Shown here in pieces: positions 38,001 to 50,388 of a DNA stretch of 64,000 nt. The DNA comes from Rotaria socialis (lineage: Eukaryota > Rotifera > Eurotatoria > Philodinida > Philodinidae). Numbering within the stretch: the first letter of the stretch is position 1; every line of letters begins with the position of its first letter. The translations under genes were made by a program, and so were the position numbers. Location: assembly GCA_905331475.1 (NCBI GenBank), contig CAJNYU010000025.1:62001-126000 (forward strand), given 5' to 3'. The notes under the pieces are model-generated. The model was not told the DNA's origin, searched no databases, and saw only the letters and a program-made list of their open reading frames with translations.

Positions 38001-41000
38001 TTAGCAGTAATGACTCGGTTATGCTATCATTTATATTAATATCATTGTCAGAGATTGTCGGGAAGTTATAACAGGATGTATCTCATTTATAGTCATTCAT
38101 TGCAAAGGTGATGAAAAGTTCAACAAGCACGAACTAAAACGTATTGGTCAATAAGCTTTTTGCGCGTACATTTTCTTCTTCTAATGATTAATCAACTCAA
38201 CGAAAATCACCAGAGTAAATGAAACATTCATATAAACTAAGATAGAAACTACGAAATAGATGAGTATCAGATTTTTTTGACAGAAAACATTAATGTTGCA
38301 TATTCAAACATACTTCCATCTGTCGGATTAACAGTGGAAAAGCTTTCTTTCTGTCTAAGAAAATATTTTATAACATAACAAACAGACACATATTTATTTG
38401 TGCAAAATAGCAAATAAAAGATGAATAGAACTGCTTGATGTGTCATTTTTCGCTAAAAGGCTAATAATGTCATCATATTTTCAATTTTATTATAAAGGCA
38501 TCATTTTTCAAGTAACATTATCTCCTAAAGAAATTCCTTTCTTTCACGACCATTATTAACCATTTATATGTACAGTAAAAAAAAGTTATCGTTTTTACTA
38601 TCCTATGGAGTGGTCTTAGAAAAAAATAAGTTCTTTTTCTATGTATGCAATTATTTTATTAATTTTTTGTCATACACCCAATAAATTTATTTTTAATTGC
38701 TCTACAGCTAGTTTTATTTTATTAATGAGCTCAATTTAAAGTAAATAGATTCGATAATGAATGATAAACGTAGAGAATTCATTCTTCAGATTTAAATGAA
38801 ATGTTTGTGAATGACGTTGATCGTATGTTCTCGGAAATCGTTTTTTGAGGTACATTAATTTATTTTGATAAATTCCAATTGACGATTATGATTCAACAAC
38901 GCAATTCGAATGAAATTTTTATTGCACTTTTATTGCGATTCACTAATGAAGAATATGAACCAATATCTAATTATTGTTGTAATATCAATTATTCGATGAG
39001 ATTCGAATGAGAATCAAAGATATATACATATTCCACCAACGACACCTAATTATGGTTGATAGCTAGCTACGATTTTTTACTTCGTTTGTTTTATGATAAA
39101 TTCTTAATTGATTTATGCGGTTACAGTATCATTAAGAAAGCTCTTCGAATGAATACAATGTAAGACATGACGAATAATTTTTCGAAAATAGACAAAAGAT
39201 CATAAAATAGACCAATAAATTTTGTGTCACATAACTATTCAAATATTTCTAAAAGTAAATTAATAGATTTTTATCTTAGTATGTTTGCTAAAATTCTGTA
39301 TAATTTATTTTCTGTCATAGACTCCATATATGCAGTTACTAAATATGGACGAAATATTTTGTTTGTATTCACAAATAACAAAAAGTATTTGCTGACACTA
39401 AGTCAGGAAGTAGAAAAGAGATCAATCTAAAAAGAAATATTTGAAACAAAAAATGAACACTTAATTCATCAGCAGTGTTGTAAAAAAGAAAAAAAGAAAT
39501 TTAAATAGTTGAATGTGCGAGAACATTGTTAGTAGATTTTAGTAGAATATATGTTCAATCAATCTAACATATGAGACTTATTAATTAATAAAAGCTAACT
39601 AGTAGCTCAAATAAATACCTGGAAAAAGTGTCAACATTTTGATGTTATGGGCGTTCCAGAATAAATTAGACTATTTGTAGTTTTAATATTTCTGCACTTC
39701 GTTAACCGTGATCAGACTGATTTTTTCCACACAAGATTCCCGGTTCATTTTGCTACAGAACAATGTACTAAACAGTTTATTTTTGGTAACTATTCATTCA
39801 ACATTAATAGTAAAATAAAAATGGTACGTCCCAGAAACTCTCATAAGTAGATTATCCTTGAGGATTTTGAACTATTTGGTTTCTGAAGAAAAGCATACAG
39901 AGAATTAGCTACTCTTCGATAAACTACATTTTCAAAATACAAACATCATGCATCTAGAATTATTTTTTAAATGACTATGAACAGATTTGTGTTCTGGCTT
40001 ATTATCAACGTCATACGAAACATCCTAATGAAATAGAAACATTTAATTCAAATGAGCGATATGAGTGAACCAATTGTTTTAATATGAAAGATGAAAAGCC
40101 TAGATTTCAATTGATTAGTTTTTATCATCTATTATAAAAGTGGGCAGGGCTGTCAAGTACGTAGCCCCCCCCTCCCCAATACATCAAATAAGTGGAGTAT
40201 TTATTGACGCATAATGTTACTACTGCGAATCAGTTCAGCCTTCTCGACTTCAACTTCAGCGAACAAATCGTTAACCGAAAAGTACCGAATCAAATATGGT
40301 TCATTCTAGATATTGAATTTTATCCCAACTAACTAGTTTATTAGTGAACCGAGTAGTTAATCACATATAACATGGTAACCACCTGAGTTAGCTCTGAGTT
40401 CATTGGCTGCCAGCATATGACACCAAAAACGATAGTCTACATCAGATGAATGAGTACACGTACGATATCATTTTCTGTCAACTAAACAGCGTCTAAGAAT
40501 CAGTATGATACATGTTTCTTTTATGTATTTATTTGGGTCAAATCATTTGTGCATTTTATTCGTAAGAATGAAGAGAAAAAGTAGCAAAACTTATTCACTT
40601 CTTCGAAGCAAACGCTACATTTTAACATGTGAGGCGGCCCTTTTCTATTGCTTTTATGAAATCATTATGACTTTGTATTACTAGCTGATAAAAATATCGA
40701 TTTTACTGCGAAGTTTTATTTTTGTTAGCAACATATGCAAAAGAAAAACTATGTCATTCATTACAGTGCTTCCAAAACACGGTAATTTACTTTCAGCTAT
40801 TCTAGTGCTCAAGATAATAAATATATTCACAGCTACATCCTCATCCACATCCATACCCATTCTCAAATTCGCTGCGATATAATTTATTATCATCTTAGCA
40901 CTTATATTTATGCTCGATTGTTGTTTAGACAGGTTCGAAATAAAAAATGAATAAAAACCCATAATAGGTGTCTCCTTTTCGGTTAATTCGATAAGAACGA

Positions 41001-41115
41001 ATATTTTTTCCATTTTTCAGATTCTCTAGCCAATTGTTAATGAAACCTATCTTCATAATGCATTCGATTTTATTTGTGTAATCAGGTATATTTTGGTTTT
41101 CATCACAATGCCCCA
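35100..41115. other. long AT-rich stretch without supported gene
   Basis: Contains simple repeats (TA tract near 35401-35425 and an ATT array at 37072-37101) but no recognisable coding sequence. A GC-richer segment with a run of C lies near 40165. Minus-strand open frames at 40681-41013 have no recognisable content. Confidence 0.35.
37072..37101 (+). repeat. (ATT)n microsatellite
   Basis: Ten uninterrupted ATT-type triplets. Confidence 0.9.
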
Positions 41116-42399
41116 TTATTTGAATTCGTAGAGTTCTCTTAATGTAATCCACAATCGACGCCCGTTGGCTACTTTTAATCGCTGACCACAACCTGAATAT
41201 GATTGTCCTTTGGATAATTCTGCAGTATCACGATTCAAAACTTCAAAGCCTATTTCACTCTAAATTTCAATTTCTGCACGTATGGCTCCCCGAACACATT
41301 TTGGTAAGGAACCAATTGATTCAATTGATTCCTCATAGTAACTGTTGGCAAGATCTAAAAGACGGATTGTGTATGTTCGATAAGGAAAGTAGTTCAAATT
41401 CACATCGAATCCATGTGCACAAGTAGTTAATAGGTTCAACAGGTGAAACGGGCATGAAGATACAAGGCATGCATTATCAATATTAAATGTTTTGAAATGT
41501 GAAAGCGTCTGTTCATTAAACCATTCAGCTGGTTTATAGACTCAACCGAGCTTTTTTGCGTCATCACGAATATCACGAGCAATATTTATAATTTATAAAT
41601 TATTACTGAATTAAAAAAAAATATTTACAATTTGCAGGACTGCTCCCATATTATTTGCTTTTGAGTGCATTTGGCATGTGTATTGTTCACGGCTATTGCT
41701 AAACAATACCTTTCTTTGTTTTAAGTCTTCGGAATCAGCATCATATTGACTACTATATGAGCACCAGGCTAGCATTTCCTCATTACAGCCAGCAACGAAC
41801 CGCGACTATTATACGAGTTCATCTTCAGTTTTTACTAGTACTATGCCTCGAACTTTATTGTCATCAAGATCGTTGCAAATGGATGTGAAACTTTCGAGAT
41901 CACATGTGAAACCTTGCAATAGTTCGTCAAAAGGATATCGTGGGATGCGATCAACAATGGTCGATAAGAGAAGAAATGATGGACGGACTTCAAATGGCAC
42001 TTTTTCGACAAGAAAACGATGAATATCTTTCGACTTTTTAGTATTAAGAAACGAAATAATCGACTTTGACAAACTTCTTTGTCGCCACTCCATCAGAGTT
42101 AGATTCTCCGTTTCTATCTCTTTCCCGACGCTGCTATAGACGAGATCAAGTCATTCCGTCATCATTGTAATATTATCTGATGCTTCATCATTTCCAGATG
42201 CTTCATCAACAAGATCAGTTGCAACTCTACAAAATGTGTACAGTACAGTAATATCTTGTCTGACACTGATTCGAAGAACAAAATATACGACATAAAATGA
42301 TTTAGATTTTGCCTGCATCATCGAAATTGTATTTTTGAGTACCTCAATATATTCTATTGGAAATGCTGATATTGGTAGTAGTAGTGAACGAATAAACAT
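41116..42399 (-). pseudogene. fungal-type phytoene synthase (CrtYB-like) pseudogene
   Basis: Phytoene synthase condenses two geranylgeranyl diphosphates, the first carotenoid step. The minus strand reads IRSLLLPISAFPIEYIEVLK, then SFYVVYFV..VRQDITVLYTFCRVATDLVDE. The first Asp-rich motif is damaged: the usual DDLVD reads TDLVD. Next come VPFEVRPSFLLL, IPRYPFDELLQGFTCDL, VAGCNEEMLAWCS, LQIVN, and ARDIRDDAKKLG (second Asp-rich motif kept). VYKPAEWF and GRRLWITLRELYEFK before the stop at 41116 complete it. The IPRYPxDELLxGxTxDL block and the linker before SFY resemble the synthase half of fungal bifunctional lycopene cyclase/phytoene synthases. The cyclase half is absent. In-frame stops occur at 42151-42153, just before 41809 (two adjacent), at LG*VYKP (near 41550) and before SEIGFEVL (near 41250). 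Its 5' end abuts the ADP-ribosyltransferase pseudogene within about 30 bp. Horizontal acquisition from fungi is inferred. Confidence 0.75.
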
Positions 42400-42426
42400 T
42401 TAGCATAAGAAATAGATATTGACATT

Positions 42427-43617
42427 CTAATATTTGATAATCCATATTTCTTCATCCTGTTCGATGTTTTCCAATTGATATGTGGTATTAACATCAAATA
42501 AAAATTCTTTTTGATATGGTATTTCATTAAATCGAGTAATATCAGCAAAAAATATGATCACCAAGCTCTTTGATATCACATTCGATTATAAAAAGTACAG
42601 AAAAACGTTCGGGTTGACTGGTAAATGTTGCCGTAGTCGTCGATGATGATAAACGAAAATCGCTTACTCTAAAAAATTCCTTCATCATAATCAATTTTCC
42701 TATGTTTTCTTTTGGTTCATTAAGTTCACTAGTTGCTAATTTCATTTGTCGATAGAAAAGTTCTTTTTCTTGAGTAGATTCCATAATTTGTTGACGTTCA
42801 CGCCTAAGATTTTCTAAAAGGTCAACCAAGAAATATGGTAATAGAGAAATTTGATTAGTATCTTCTTTTCGCATTGCTTTGTTGATCATCTTTCTCAGAA
42901 ATGAATGTTTTAAATACCAACGAATGGCTTTTTGCGAATTGCATTCAAATTCAAATTCATCAATTAACGCAAATTCCGTCACATGACCTTGGTAATAACT
43001 GCGGCATTCATGGTTCATCTGCATTTTTGCTTGCTCATCCTCTCGTTAATTTAAGAGAACATCATGTAGCAGGTGAAGCCAAAGAAAACTACTCGATTGT
43101 TTAGATAAATCTTTTGTTCTATACTCATCTGGATCATAAAAACTCCATGAAAGTAATGTTTTATTGAGAATTTCGATATGTTCTTGAATGGATAAACACA
43201 GTGATTCCGTATCATCATAAATACGAATTATCTCCGAATTTTTCCGAACCTTGTATTCATAATAACCTATTTGAGAGCACAAAATAAACAGGATGTTTAC
43301 TTGATGAAGATGAGTAATGCGTGGCAAGATTTCAAAAGCCGACATGCTGAATGCAATTAAGAAAATGTTTTCTTTTTCAATAGACTGAATATAAAGGTGA
43401 TGCACGATTCCAGTTCAGTTTGAAAGACAATATAATCATTTGGGTCACGTAGTTGTGTTTTTAATTGCTCTATATTGTCACATAATCCATTGTCTACATC
43501 AAAACAAATGAGAGTTATGCTCTCTTTGTCTTTAGTGCGGCATATTCCTTCATACTGTTGTTGATAAACAGGTGTGATTACTTTGCTCTGTAATGAGAGT
43601 TCCATAGCTGTTGACAT
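42427..43617 (-). pseudogene. rotifer-type ADP-ribosyltransferase pseudogene
   Basis: The product matches a family expanded in bdelloid rotifers, with an N-terminal domain (ITLICFDVDNGLCDNIEQLK, SAFEILPRITHLHQVNILFI, IRIYDDTESLCLSIQEHIEI, DLSKQSSSFLWLHLLHDVLL) followed by an arginine-type ADP-ribosyltransferase fold (YQGHVTEFALIDEFE, AIRWYLKHSFLRKMINKAMR). Expected catalytic features are weakened. The R of the YRG-like strand remains (FYRQ), the STS segment is scrambled (FRLSSSTTT), and the glutamate motif reads QKE instead of EQE. The frame is broken by a frameshift near 43390, an in-frame TAA near 43046, and another frameshift in a T run near 42550, after which the tail FADITRFNEIPYQKEFLFDV...IWIIKY ends at 42427. 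Active members would transfer ADP-ribose from NAD to protein arginine. The phytoene synthase remnant follows immediately. Confidence 0.75.
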
Positions 43618-45655
43618 TAAGTTAATCTGTTATCATGTAAATATTGGTCGGTATGATGAGCAATATTGTTGTGCAAACAAAACTCATGATAATTCACTTT
43701 CGATAAAGAATTAAACAATGTTGTCAATTGATATACTTTCGTTGTTTCGATCACATCCACATTGCTCATTTATATATACTCAAAAAGTCAGTAGCTGACT
43801 TCTTTTCCGACGAACACGCCTGGTGATCTACAGAGCAAAAAAACTTGTGCATTTCGCAATTAGTAAAGCGATCAAACGATACGCGTCATCATCGCTCCAC
43901 GTGACACGTTATTCCGCTGTCGTATTTTGTTATTTTTTGTTTATTTTTACTATTGACTTCTTTTTATGATTGCTTCTTCATTATATGATACTAGACGTTT
44001 CAGTTTTGATGTTTAGCGTCGTCCTATCACTATGGCATGTTTCCATTCATTGATCTGCCTGTCTTAGACAAGGATAAAAAGACTACTCATAGATTTGAAT
44101 ATATTCTCACATTCGCAAACGATCAAATTTTTCTTCTTATATACCAAAACAAATATTTGTATTGCATTAAGATCAAAACTTCCCTAAAATATGAAATTCT
44201 CGGCGAATGAAAGGCATTGTGACATGACTTCAAGAAAAATAGCTTCAAAAATACTCGTCTCACATTCCCTTGCGTGAAGAAACACATTTACATAATACAT
44301 TTTGAATAGAGACAAAAGCATTTTAATGAAAAATACGATGATTTGTATTGAAAATTAAAAAAATGGTGATAATAATATCAGAACACATATGTAATCGAAT
44401 TTTAACGCTGATCATAAAGGTATCTCTGAAGGATGACAAATACTACAATAATTTCAATTAATCCGTTGATACTACAAATAGGATTAGTCATTAAATAATA
44501 CTAGACTCATATTTGTTTAAAAAAATTTATTACCAAACATTCAATCACAAGAAAAATATGACATAGAATATTTTTCTAAAAGTCATATGACTTCGAAGTC
44601 TTTCTGGAGCTGCTCTTTTTTTATTATCTTGAATTACATATAAACCACAGTCTCAACACAATCAGTGAACGACGAGCGCTTAACAAATATTGAATTCAAA
44701 CTCGCAAACTATTCATTTAATTTAAAAATACTTTAGTTATTTCTAGACACATTATTGTTCAGCACAAATATATCGAGTTTTTACAGTACTATTCGTATTA
44801 TTGAAACACAATGGGATAGATATACTGATAAAACATCGACCAAAAGAAATGAGTATCTAGGAGTATGATTTTTTTTATCTTTCTAACGGACACTTTCGAC
44901 TTCGATGGCCTCCAGATGAAAAATAGTTCAAATATTGCATCAAGTAATATTAACCTGAAATGGCTTGTTTTTTTTGTTCTATTCTTATTGTATGAAATAT
45001 ATATATATATATACATTGAATAAATCCTCAGGCAAACAGCGACATCTGAGTACAGAATTCATGGCATTAGCCATATTTCCTATCCTACCTACCTACCTCT
45101 TCAGTTATTTCCTACTGATTGGCTTTCATTTATGTGTGCCTATTTATTGTCAGTCAAGATCAAGAAGAGCTAATACCGTTGTGCAGATGCTTGTTTTTGA
45201 TGATTTTATTTTCTTGCTGTTCAATAAACTTGATAGATAAATTGTAACACAATGCTTTACAACATTCTATAGTCAATATATCTGTATGTAAAATGATTCC
45301 TATATTGCAATAGCATTTTTACGGAGATGAACATCTCCTCACACTCTGGATACTAAAGTTGAACTGCTCTATTGTTAGCATTAAATAATTAACTCCATCT
45401 AGTGAAAGCACTTACAGAATAGTGAAACTATAGAAGACTTAACATTCTACTACGAACATTTAAGACTCTCCATTGACAAAACTTTGAAAGGAAGTATTCT
45501 ATTTTCCAAAAAGACACAATCACTCATTCATATGTTCAAAACTCTGGTTTCATTAGTGTTATGACATTTCCAATATTGGCGAGGAAATATTTAAGACTCG
45601 ATGCGCAATCAAAATCTGAGCTATAAGAAGCTCTACAAAAGAAGAAAAACATGTA
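43618..45655. other. AT-rich intergenic DNA
   Basis: No coding region or repeat element supported; a TA tract lies near 45000. Confidence 0.35.
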
Positions 45656-46480
45656 ATGTCTTTATTGTTTAGTGATCGAGATATGCCAAGTCCATTTATT
45701 CATATTGGTTATGCATTGGGCCTTGGAACATTAATCATGGTGTCCACAAAAGGATCTTTCACAGCCGTTCATTGTCTTTTATTGGCTTTAAATGGATTTA
45801 TTGGACCTGATATTGGAAATTTTATTGCTTGGTGTTTTTCAGTGAGTTCTCCTACGATAGCTGATCAAGCCATGACATGGATTCATCATAGTATTGGATA
45901 TGTTCTGATAATTGCACCTTTGATGTCATTTTTATCTTCTCGATTAACACGAAAAATAATGAACTGGAAATACATAAAATCATTCGATACTGATCCGTCA
46001 AATGTGAACAGAGAGCAAACAAATAGAAGTTTAGTGCCTTTAAGTATGAAAGATTGTTATTTATTAGCAGTTGCTGGATGCTTATTACATTTTCAACTCG
46101 ATCATATCTTTGAAGAGGATGGTCAAGATAACTTCTATCGGTGGATTCTATCAACTGGCTATTTCAAAAAGCCAATGCTTTCTTTATCACCATTTTCTGT
46201 AATTTATGTCGGTTTATCTACTTCGATATTATTTTTTGGATTTGCTTGGATTCATTTATTTTCTTCTGTTTCTCAAGCGACACTAACGATTAGACTAAAA
46301 TATACTTCTTTATTATTTTTAATTGTTTGTAGTTTCTATTTTAGCTTTTTAATCGTGTCTAAAGTTATTCTAGAAAAGAAGGCTGTGGTTGGAGAAGAAG
46401 CAGATTTAGGTGTTTTAGTTTTCATAATTGGATTTCATTTTCTACCTTTTATTTTGTGTTTACTTTCTACGAGTGGCTGA
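45656..46480 (+). CDS. multi-pass membrane protein, possibly metal-dependent hydrolase-like (YdjM/DUF457-type)
   Basis: A single uninterrupted frame of 274 residues, the longest intronless gene here. An upstream ATG at 45651 is followed at once by a stop, so the start at 45656 (or the Met nine codons on, before PSPFIHIGYALGLG) is used. About six hydrophobic segments are visible. Conserved-looking polar groups fall in order: H in PFIHIGYALG, PD in NGFIGPDIGNF, HH in TWIHHSIGY, and HFQLDHIF near residue 160. This spacing of His and Asp recalls membrane-bound metal-dependent hydrolases of the YdjM/DUF457 group, which is a tentative match. The lack of introns would fit either a retrocopy or horizontal acquisition. 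Substrate and compartment are unknown. AATACAATG-like AT-rich sequence follows the stop. Confidence 0.6.
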   Translation: MSLLFSDRDMPSPFIHIGYALGLGTLIMVSTKGSFTAVHCLLLALNGFIGPDIGNFIAWCFSVSSPTIADQAMTWIHHSIGYVLIIAPLMSFLSSRLTRKIMNWKYIKSFDTDPSNVNREQTNRSLVPLSMKDCYLLAVAGCLLHFQLDHIFEEDGQDNFYRWILSTGYFKKPMLSLSPFSVIYVGLSTSILFFGFAWIHLFSSVSQATLTIRLKYTSLLFLIVCSFYFSFLIVSKVILEKKAVVGEEADLGVLVFIIGFHFLPFILCLLSTSG

Positions 46481-47140
46481 GAATTTTAATTATAATCATT
46501 CTATTTATCGATTTTTATTTCGCTAAATACAATGTTTTACGCGTATATATTAAAAAAAAGAATGAGTGCCGAATGCCAGACGTATGAAGAACTGATGTTC
46601 ATTACTTAGTGTTTTCTAGATGAAAGAAAAATATGAATACTTGTTAACTCTTTACTTCGTTAATAAAACAACAAGTTTTTCTTAAAAGAACTTTTCTACT
46701 TTTTAGAAGGTTCTTAAGAATAAAATAAATGATTCCCACTCAGTAAAAACTAAGAATCGACAAAAAATATCTTGATGATAAGCTTTGCTTATCTTGAATC
46801 CTTCATATGCAAGTGTTACACGTTTCATTTGAACGTTTATTTTCAATATTTCTTTTACAAACTTGAGTCCCTAATTACTTCTTACTTTTGTAGAAAACCC
46901 ATGTAGTCAATGCTGGTTTTTGTTTTACTTTTAATGGTCGCAACGTACCAAAACTAGAAGAGGTAGTAAACTGTTATTTCCAACATTGTAAACAAAGAGT
47001 TGTGAATAACAAACCTAAAACAACTAGTGTTATACTTGTCAGTGTGTACTAATTAATTTTGTGTCGACTGGAATCGATTTGGTTGATTTTATCGCTACAA
47101 ATGTTATAGAATTCCAAATAATAACGTGAGCTAATCTAGA
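46481..47140. other. AT-rich intergenic DNA
   Basis: Nothing recognised. Positions 47133-47140 are the left copy of an 8-bp target duplication (AATCTAGA). Confidence 0.4.
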
Positions 47141-48326
47141 TAGGGATGGGAGGTTTCAGTCCACATACTGAAATACTGACACTGAGGCCGCCGAAAACAC
47201 TGACGACTGATTGCACTGCACTGATGATACTGGCGCTGAAATTATACTGACACCGAGATCACTGATGCACCGTCACTCACTGAAATATTGCTAGTCGGTG
47301 AGCAGTGATACACTGATATCGGTGTTTAGTAAAACACTGACATACGGACGTACTGAATAACGAAAGCAGAACGTCTGCATCCCAGTGAGAAATATTTCGA
47401 AAAAAACGGAATAGAATGGTTTCATGCGGATTTGGAAACCTATCTCCTACGTAGAGAATGCGTTCCTTGTTTGAGCGAATGCGTTCAGAGTCAGAAAGAA
47501 ATATTCTCGATCTGAAGGAACTCGTTCTTTACCGTTCCACACTAGTATGGAATACTTTCTTCTATACTGAAAAATCGTTCCCTATTTGAAGAGAAAGCAT
47601 TCTGAATCATTCTTAAACCAGTAGAATTCATTCTAGTTCATTTTCTTTCGGAACGGTTAACATAGCATTTCATCGAAATAAAATAGCTTCCTTTTACGTT
47701 CTCTCACGAGCCTTTAAGACAATGGATTCTCTGAAGAGATGAATGCTTTCTTTTCGAAGCAAACCACATTTTCATTCTAAAATGAAAGGTCTGAAGCAAA
47801 GCAGGTTGAAATTGATGTGAGAAATGATTGAATCTTCATTCGATTTTACTTTAGGGATATTTGGTCTGATTTAGAAAAATTATTATTTTAATAACGGTTT
47901 CAGTTACAACGAATTGGAGACGCCATTCGATAGAGCTCGTCAAGTTGCACCAGGAACAGCCTTTTGACTAATTGTAGATTCATCTATTAATGATCACCCA
48001 GGTGATCAGAAAGGTTAACCGTTTTAAAGAAGAGAAAGCGTTCCACAAGTGGCAGAATGCGTTCCTCACTGTTCCATTTCGAAACGACCAAGAACACCTT
48101 CTTAGAATGATAGAATGCGTTCTAGCGCGTTCCATTTGAGAACGGTTTCCATTTGTTGTGGAATGTGTTCTTTTCATAAAAAAAGAGCTTCAGTTCTTTT
48201 GGAACACATTCTTTACCGTTCTTTTTTAGTAATATTTTTCACTGGGGCGGTGCAGTGTAATCAGTCGTCAATGTTCCAGTGCGTCGGTGACATCAGTGTT
48301 CAGTAAACTGAAACCGCCCATCCCTA
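47141..48326. mobile_element. hAT-type non-autonomous foldback element with 8-bp target duplication
   Basis: Termini TAGGGATGGGAGGTTTCAGT and, in complement, TAGGGATGGGCGGTTTCAGT are flanked by the perfect 8-bp direct repeat AATCTAGA (47133-47140 and 48327-48334), as expected for hAT transposition. The outer arms are built of ACTGA/CACTGATA words. The inner part (about 47370-48230) is built of GAATGCGTTCC/GGAACGCATTC words. No transposase is encoded; open frames inside are by-products of the repeats. Confidence 0.9.
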
Positions 48327-49978
48327 AATCTAGATTATCAAAAGATGTTCAGAGTTCTGTCATTTTGTCTTCGGAAACATTTGAATTAACAACACATTCT
48401 GACGTCTCCAGTCACTTCGTCTATACGAAATATACTAAGAAGAATCTGGATAACAACATTAATCCTGAGAAGCGCAAGGACTGATTTTGAAATTTATTCA
48501 TAATTCACTTGAATTATTAGACTTACTGTTTGGAATAGTTGTAAGTGACAGTTTTGTATTGCATTCACAACAAACTTGGCCAATCACATGAGTTTGTTTT
48601 ATTTTTGAAGCTCTAAAGTAGTAACACTAGAAGTTTACTTATCGTTCATTCTTGACATGTATGTGCAATGTAATCATATAAATGTTGCCAAGTATCGATA
48701 AAAAAGTTTTCGCCTCTATAGATCACGCCAAAAGAAAATATACGGATATCATAATTGTAATTAGATGATCAACATAATCTATCACTTCTAGCCTATATGA
48801 AACTTCGCTTGTTCATCTGCAATGTACCATCATCGACTGTTGTTTCACCAACTCAACAATGTATCTGTTCATATATTCTATAATGAACATTGCTGAGGTA
48901 ATGTACTAGTTGTCAGCTAAATAGTTTACTAGTTAAAACTTGTAAATGTTATTGGTCGGTACTGATTTATTAATTGTTTTGTATTTCAATAAATTTTCAT
49001 GAATTCGAACTGCAATTCATACTTTTCTTGATCTTTTTGTTTGTTCCGAGAATTATAATTCTTGGCTTGGGCGGAATTAATCAGGCATTTACTGGTTTTT
49101 GTGTACTCAAAAAGTGAGTACACTACTAAAATCGGTCAGTGTGTCCGCCCGTTCGTCCGTTTATTCGATAACTCTTCACAATTACATTCGATTGATTTAA
49201 AATTTTGTGCACGCAATTGTCTTATCAATATCTAGATCGAATTCGAAGATGAGAAGGATTCGTCAAGAAATGACTGAGTTATCGAAAAAATGGTCATTTT
49301 TATCAGACTATCCCTGAGGGGGAGCACAGAGATTTAAAAAAAAAAAAACTTTTTTTAGTATCATTCACAGCATACATAGATCGACTCAGTTTTTGCAGTA
49401 CACATAACAATTGGATGCAAATCCGATGTTTCCACATTTATTTTCCTATGAAATTCTAGCACCATACTCGCCAAAGTCGTTGTTCTGAGTACTCACTCAT
49501 GATCGTAACACAACTTGAGTAGATCTATTCAATGATTTCGGCAGATTTTTCATAGCTCAAAGTAGGATCTTCTGAAATTTCTTCAGTATTATCTTATCAG
49601 CGGGTGAAGTCTAATTTCGAGCTACGGAAAATATGTGAACATGACTGGGTAGTGTTCATCGAGTTCCACTTGGAGCATAGGTACGAGAATTGGAACATTG
49701 GTCCAAGTGACTATGGCCGGATTTTACAAAAAAAAAGCATTTCAGGATTTTTTGGATTTTTCGAGATTTCAGGAGAATGGTTCAAGTCTAGTTAATCGAA
49801 ATATATTATTCGATAAGATATACGAGGTTCTACTAGTAATATGAGTATGGACGTTGGAAAATTAGCTCTAAAGAGCATCGAAAGGTTTACTCGAATGCAA
49901 TGCTAACTTCACCTACCAGATGGTCACTTAATACTTCTTACTGAGATAGCTTGAGTAAACTACAATCCAAAAAAATGC
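48327..49978. other. intergenic DNA with a dispersed-repeat-like block
   Basis: At 49094-49125 there is a short hairpin (TGTACTCAAAAAGTGAGTACA) followed by CCGCCCGTTCGTCCG, and near 49492 GAGTACTCACTCATGATCG. This looks like an interspersed repeat of about 450 bp, but I could not define ends. The rest is AT-rich without a supported gene. Confidence 0.35.
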
Positions 49979-50227
49979 TACTATACTTTAAGCGAGCAGC
50001 TAGTCATCGTAAACGACCGTTTACTGTGATATCCGATAGTCGTTTACGATTAGCGTTTAGTTACGATGGCCGTTCACGGAGATTTTTCACGGTCCTCGTT
50101 TACGACGATCGTATTTCATCGTATAATTTCGTTTACGGCAACAGTAAACGACTAAAAAATACGGTCGCCGTTTTTCACCGTGAATGATAGGTATCGGCCG
50201 TTTACGGCTCAGGTTGATCGACCTGGG
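49979..50227. mobile_element. foldback island with CGTAAACGACCGTTTACG core, CGACCTGGG right end
   Basis: Dense CGTAAACGACC/GGTCGTTTACG words in both orientations end at the right in TTGATCGACCTGGG, the terminus shared with other elements here. A matching left CCCAGGTCG was not found, so it may be left-truncated. It lies about 160 bp upstream of the next gene's first visible exon. Confidence 0.6.
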
Positions 50228-50388
50228 CAGTCTGGTTTTCGAGATCGTCACCCATTGGTCACTGTAAACACACACAATTGGTTGATGACTATAGCTTTAT
50301 CGAAGCAAGCCTTTCATACTGAAAATAATATCTTTTAAGAATAACAAGCTCATATACTTTTATTTTATATTATTTTAGTGGCTTCACT

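Noticed and set aside
40681-41191. Minus-strand open frames downstream of the phytoene synthase remnant
   Set aside because: The first overlaps the synthase C-terminus in another frame and the second has no recognisable domain.
47980-48484. Short open frames in both directions
   Set aside because: They lie in or at the edge of the hAT foldback element and read its repeated words.
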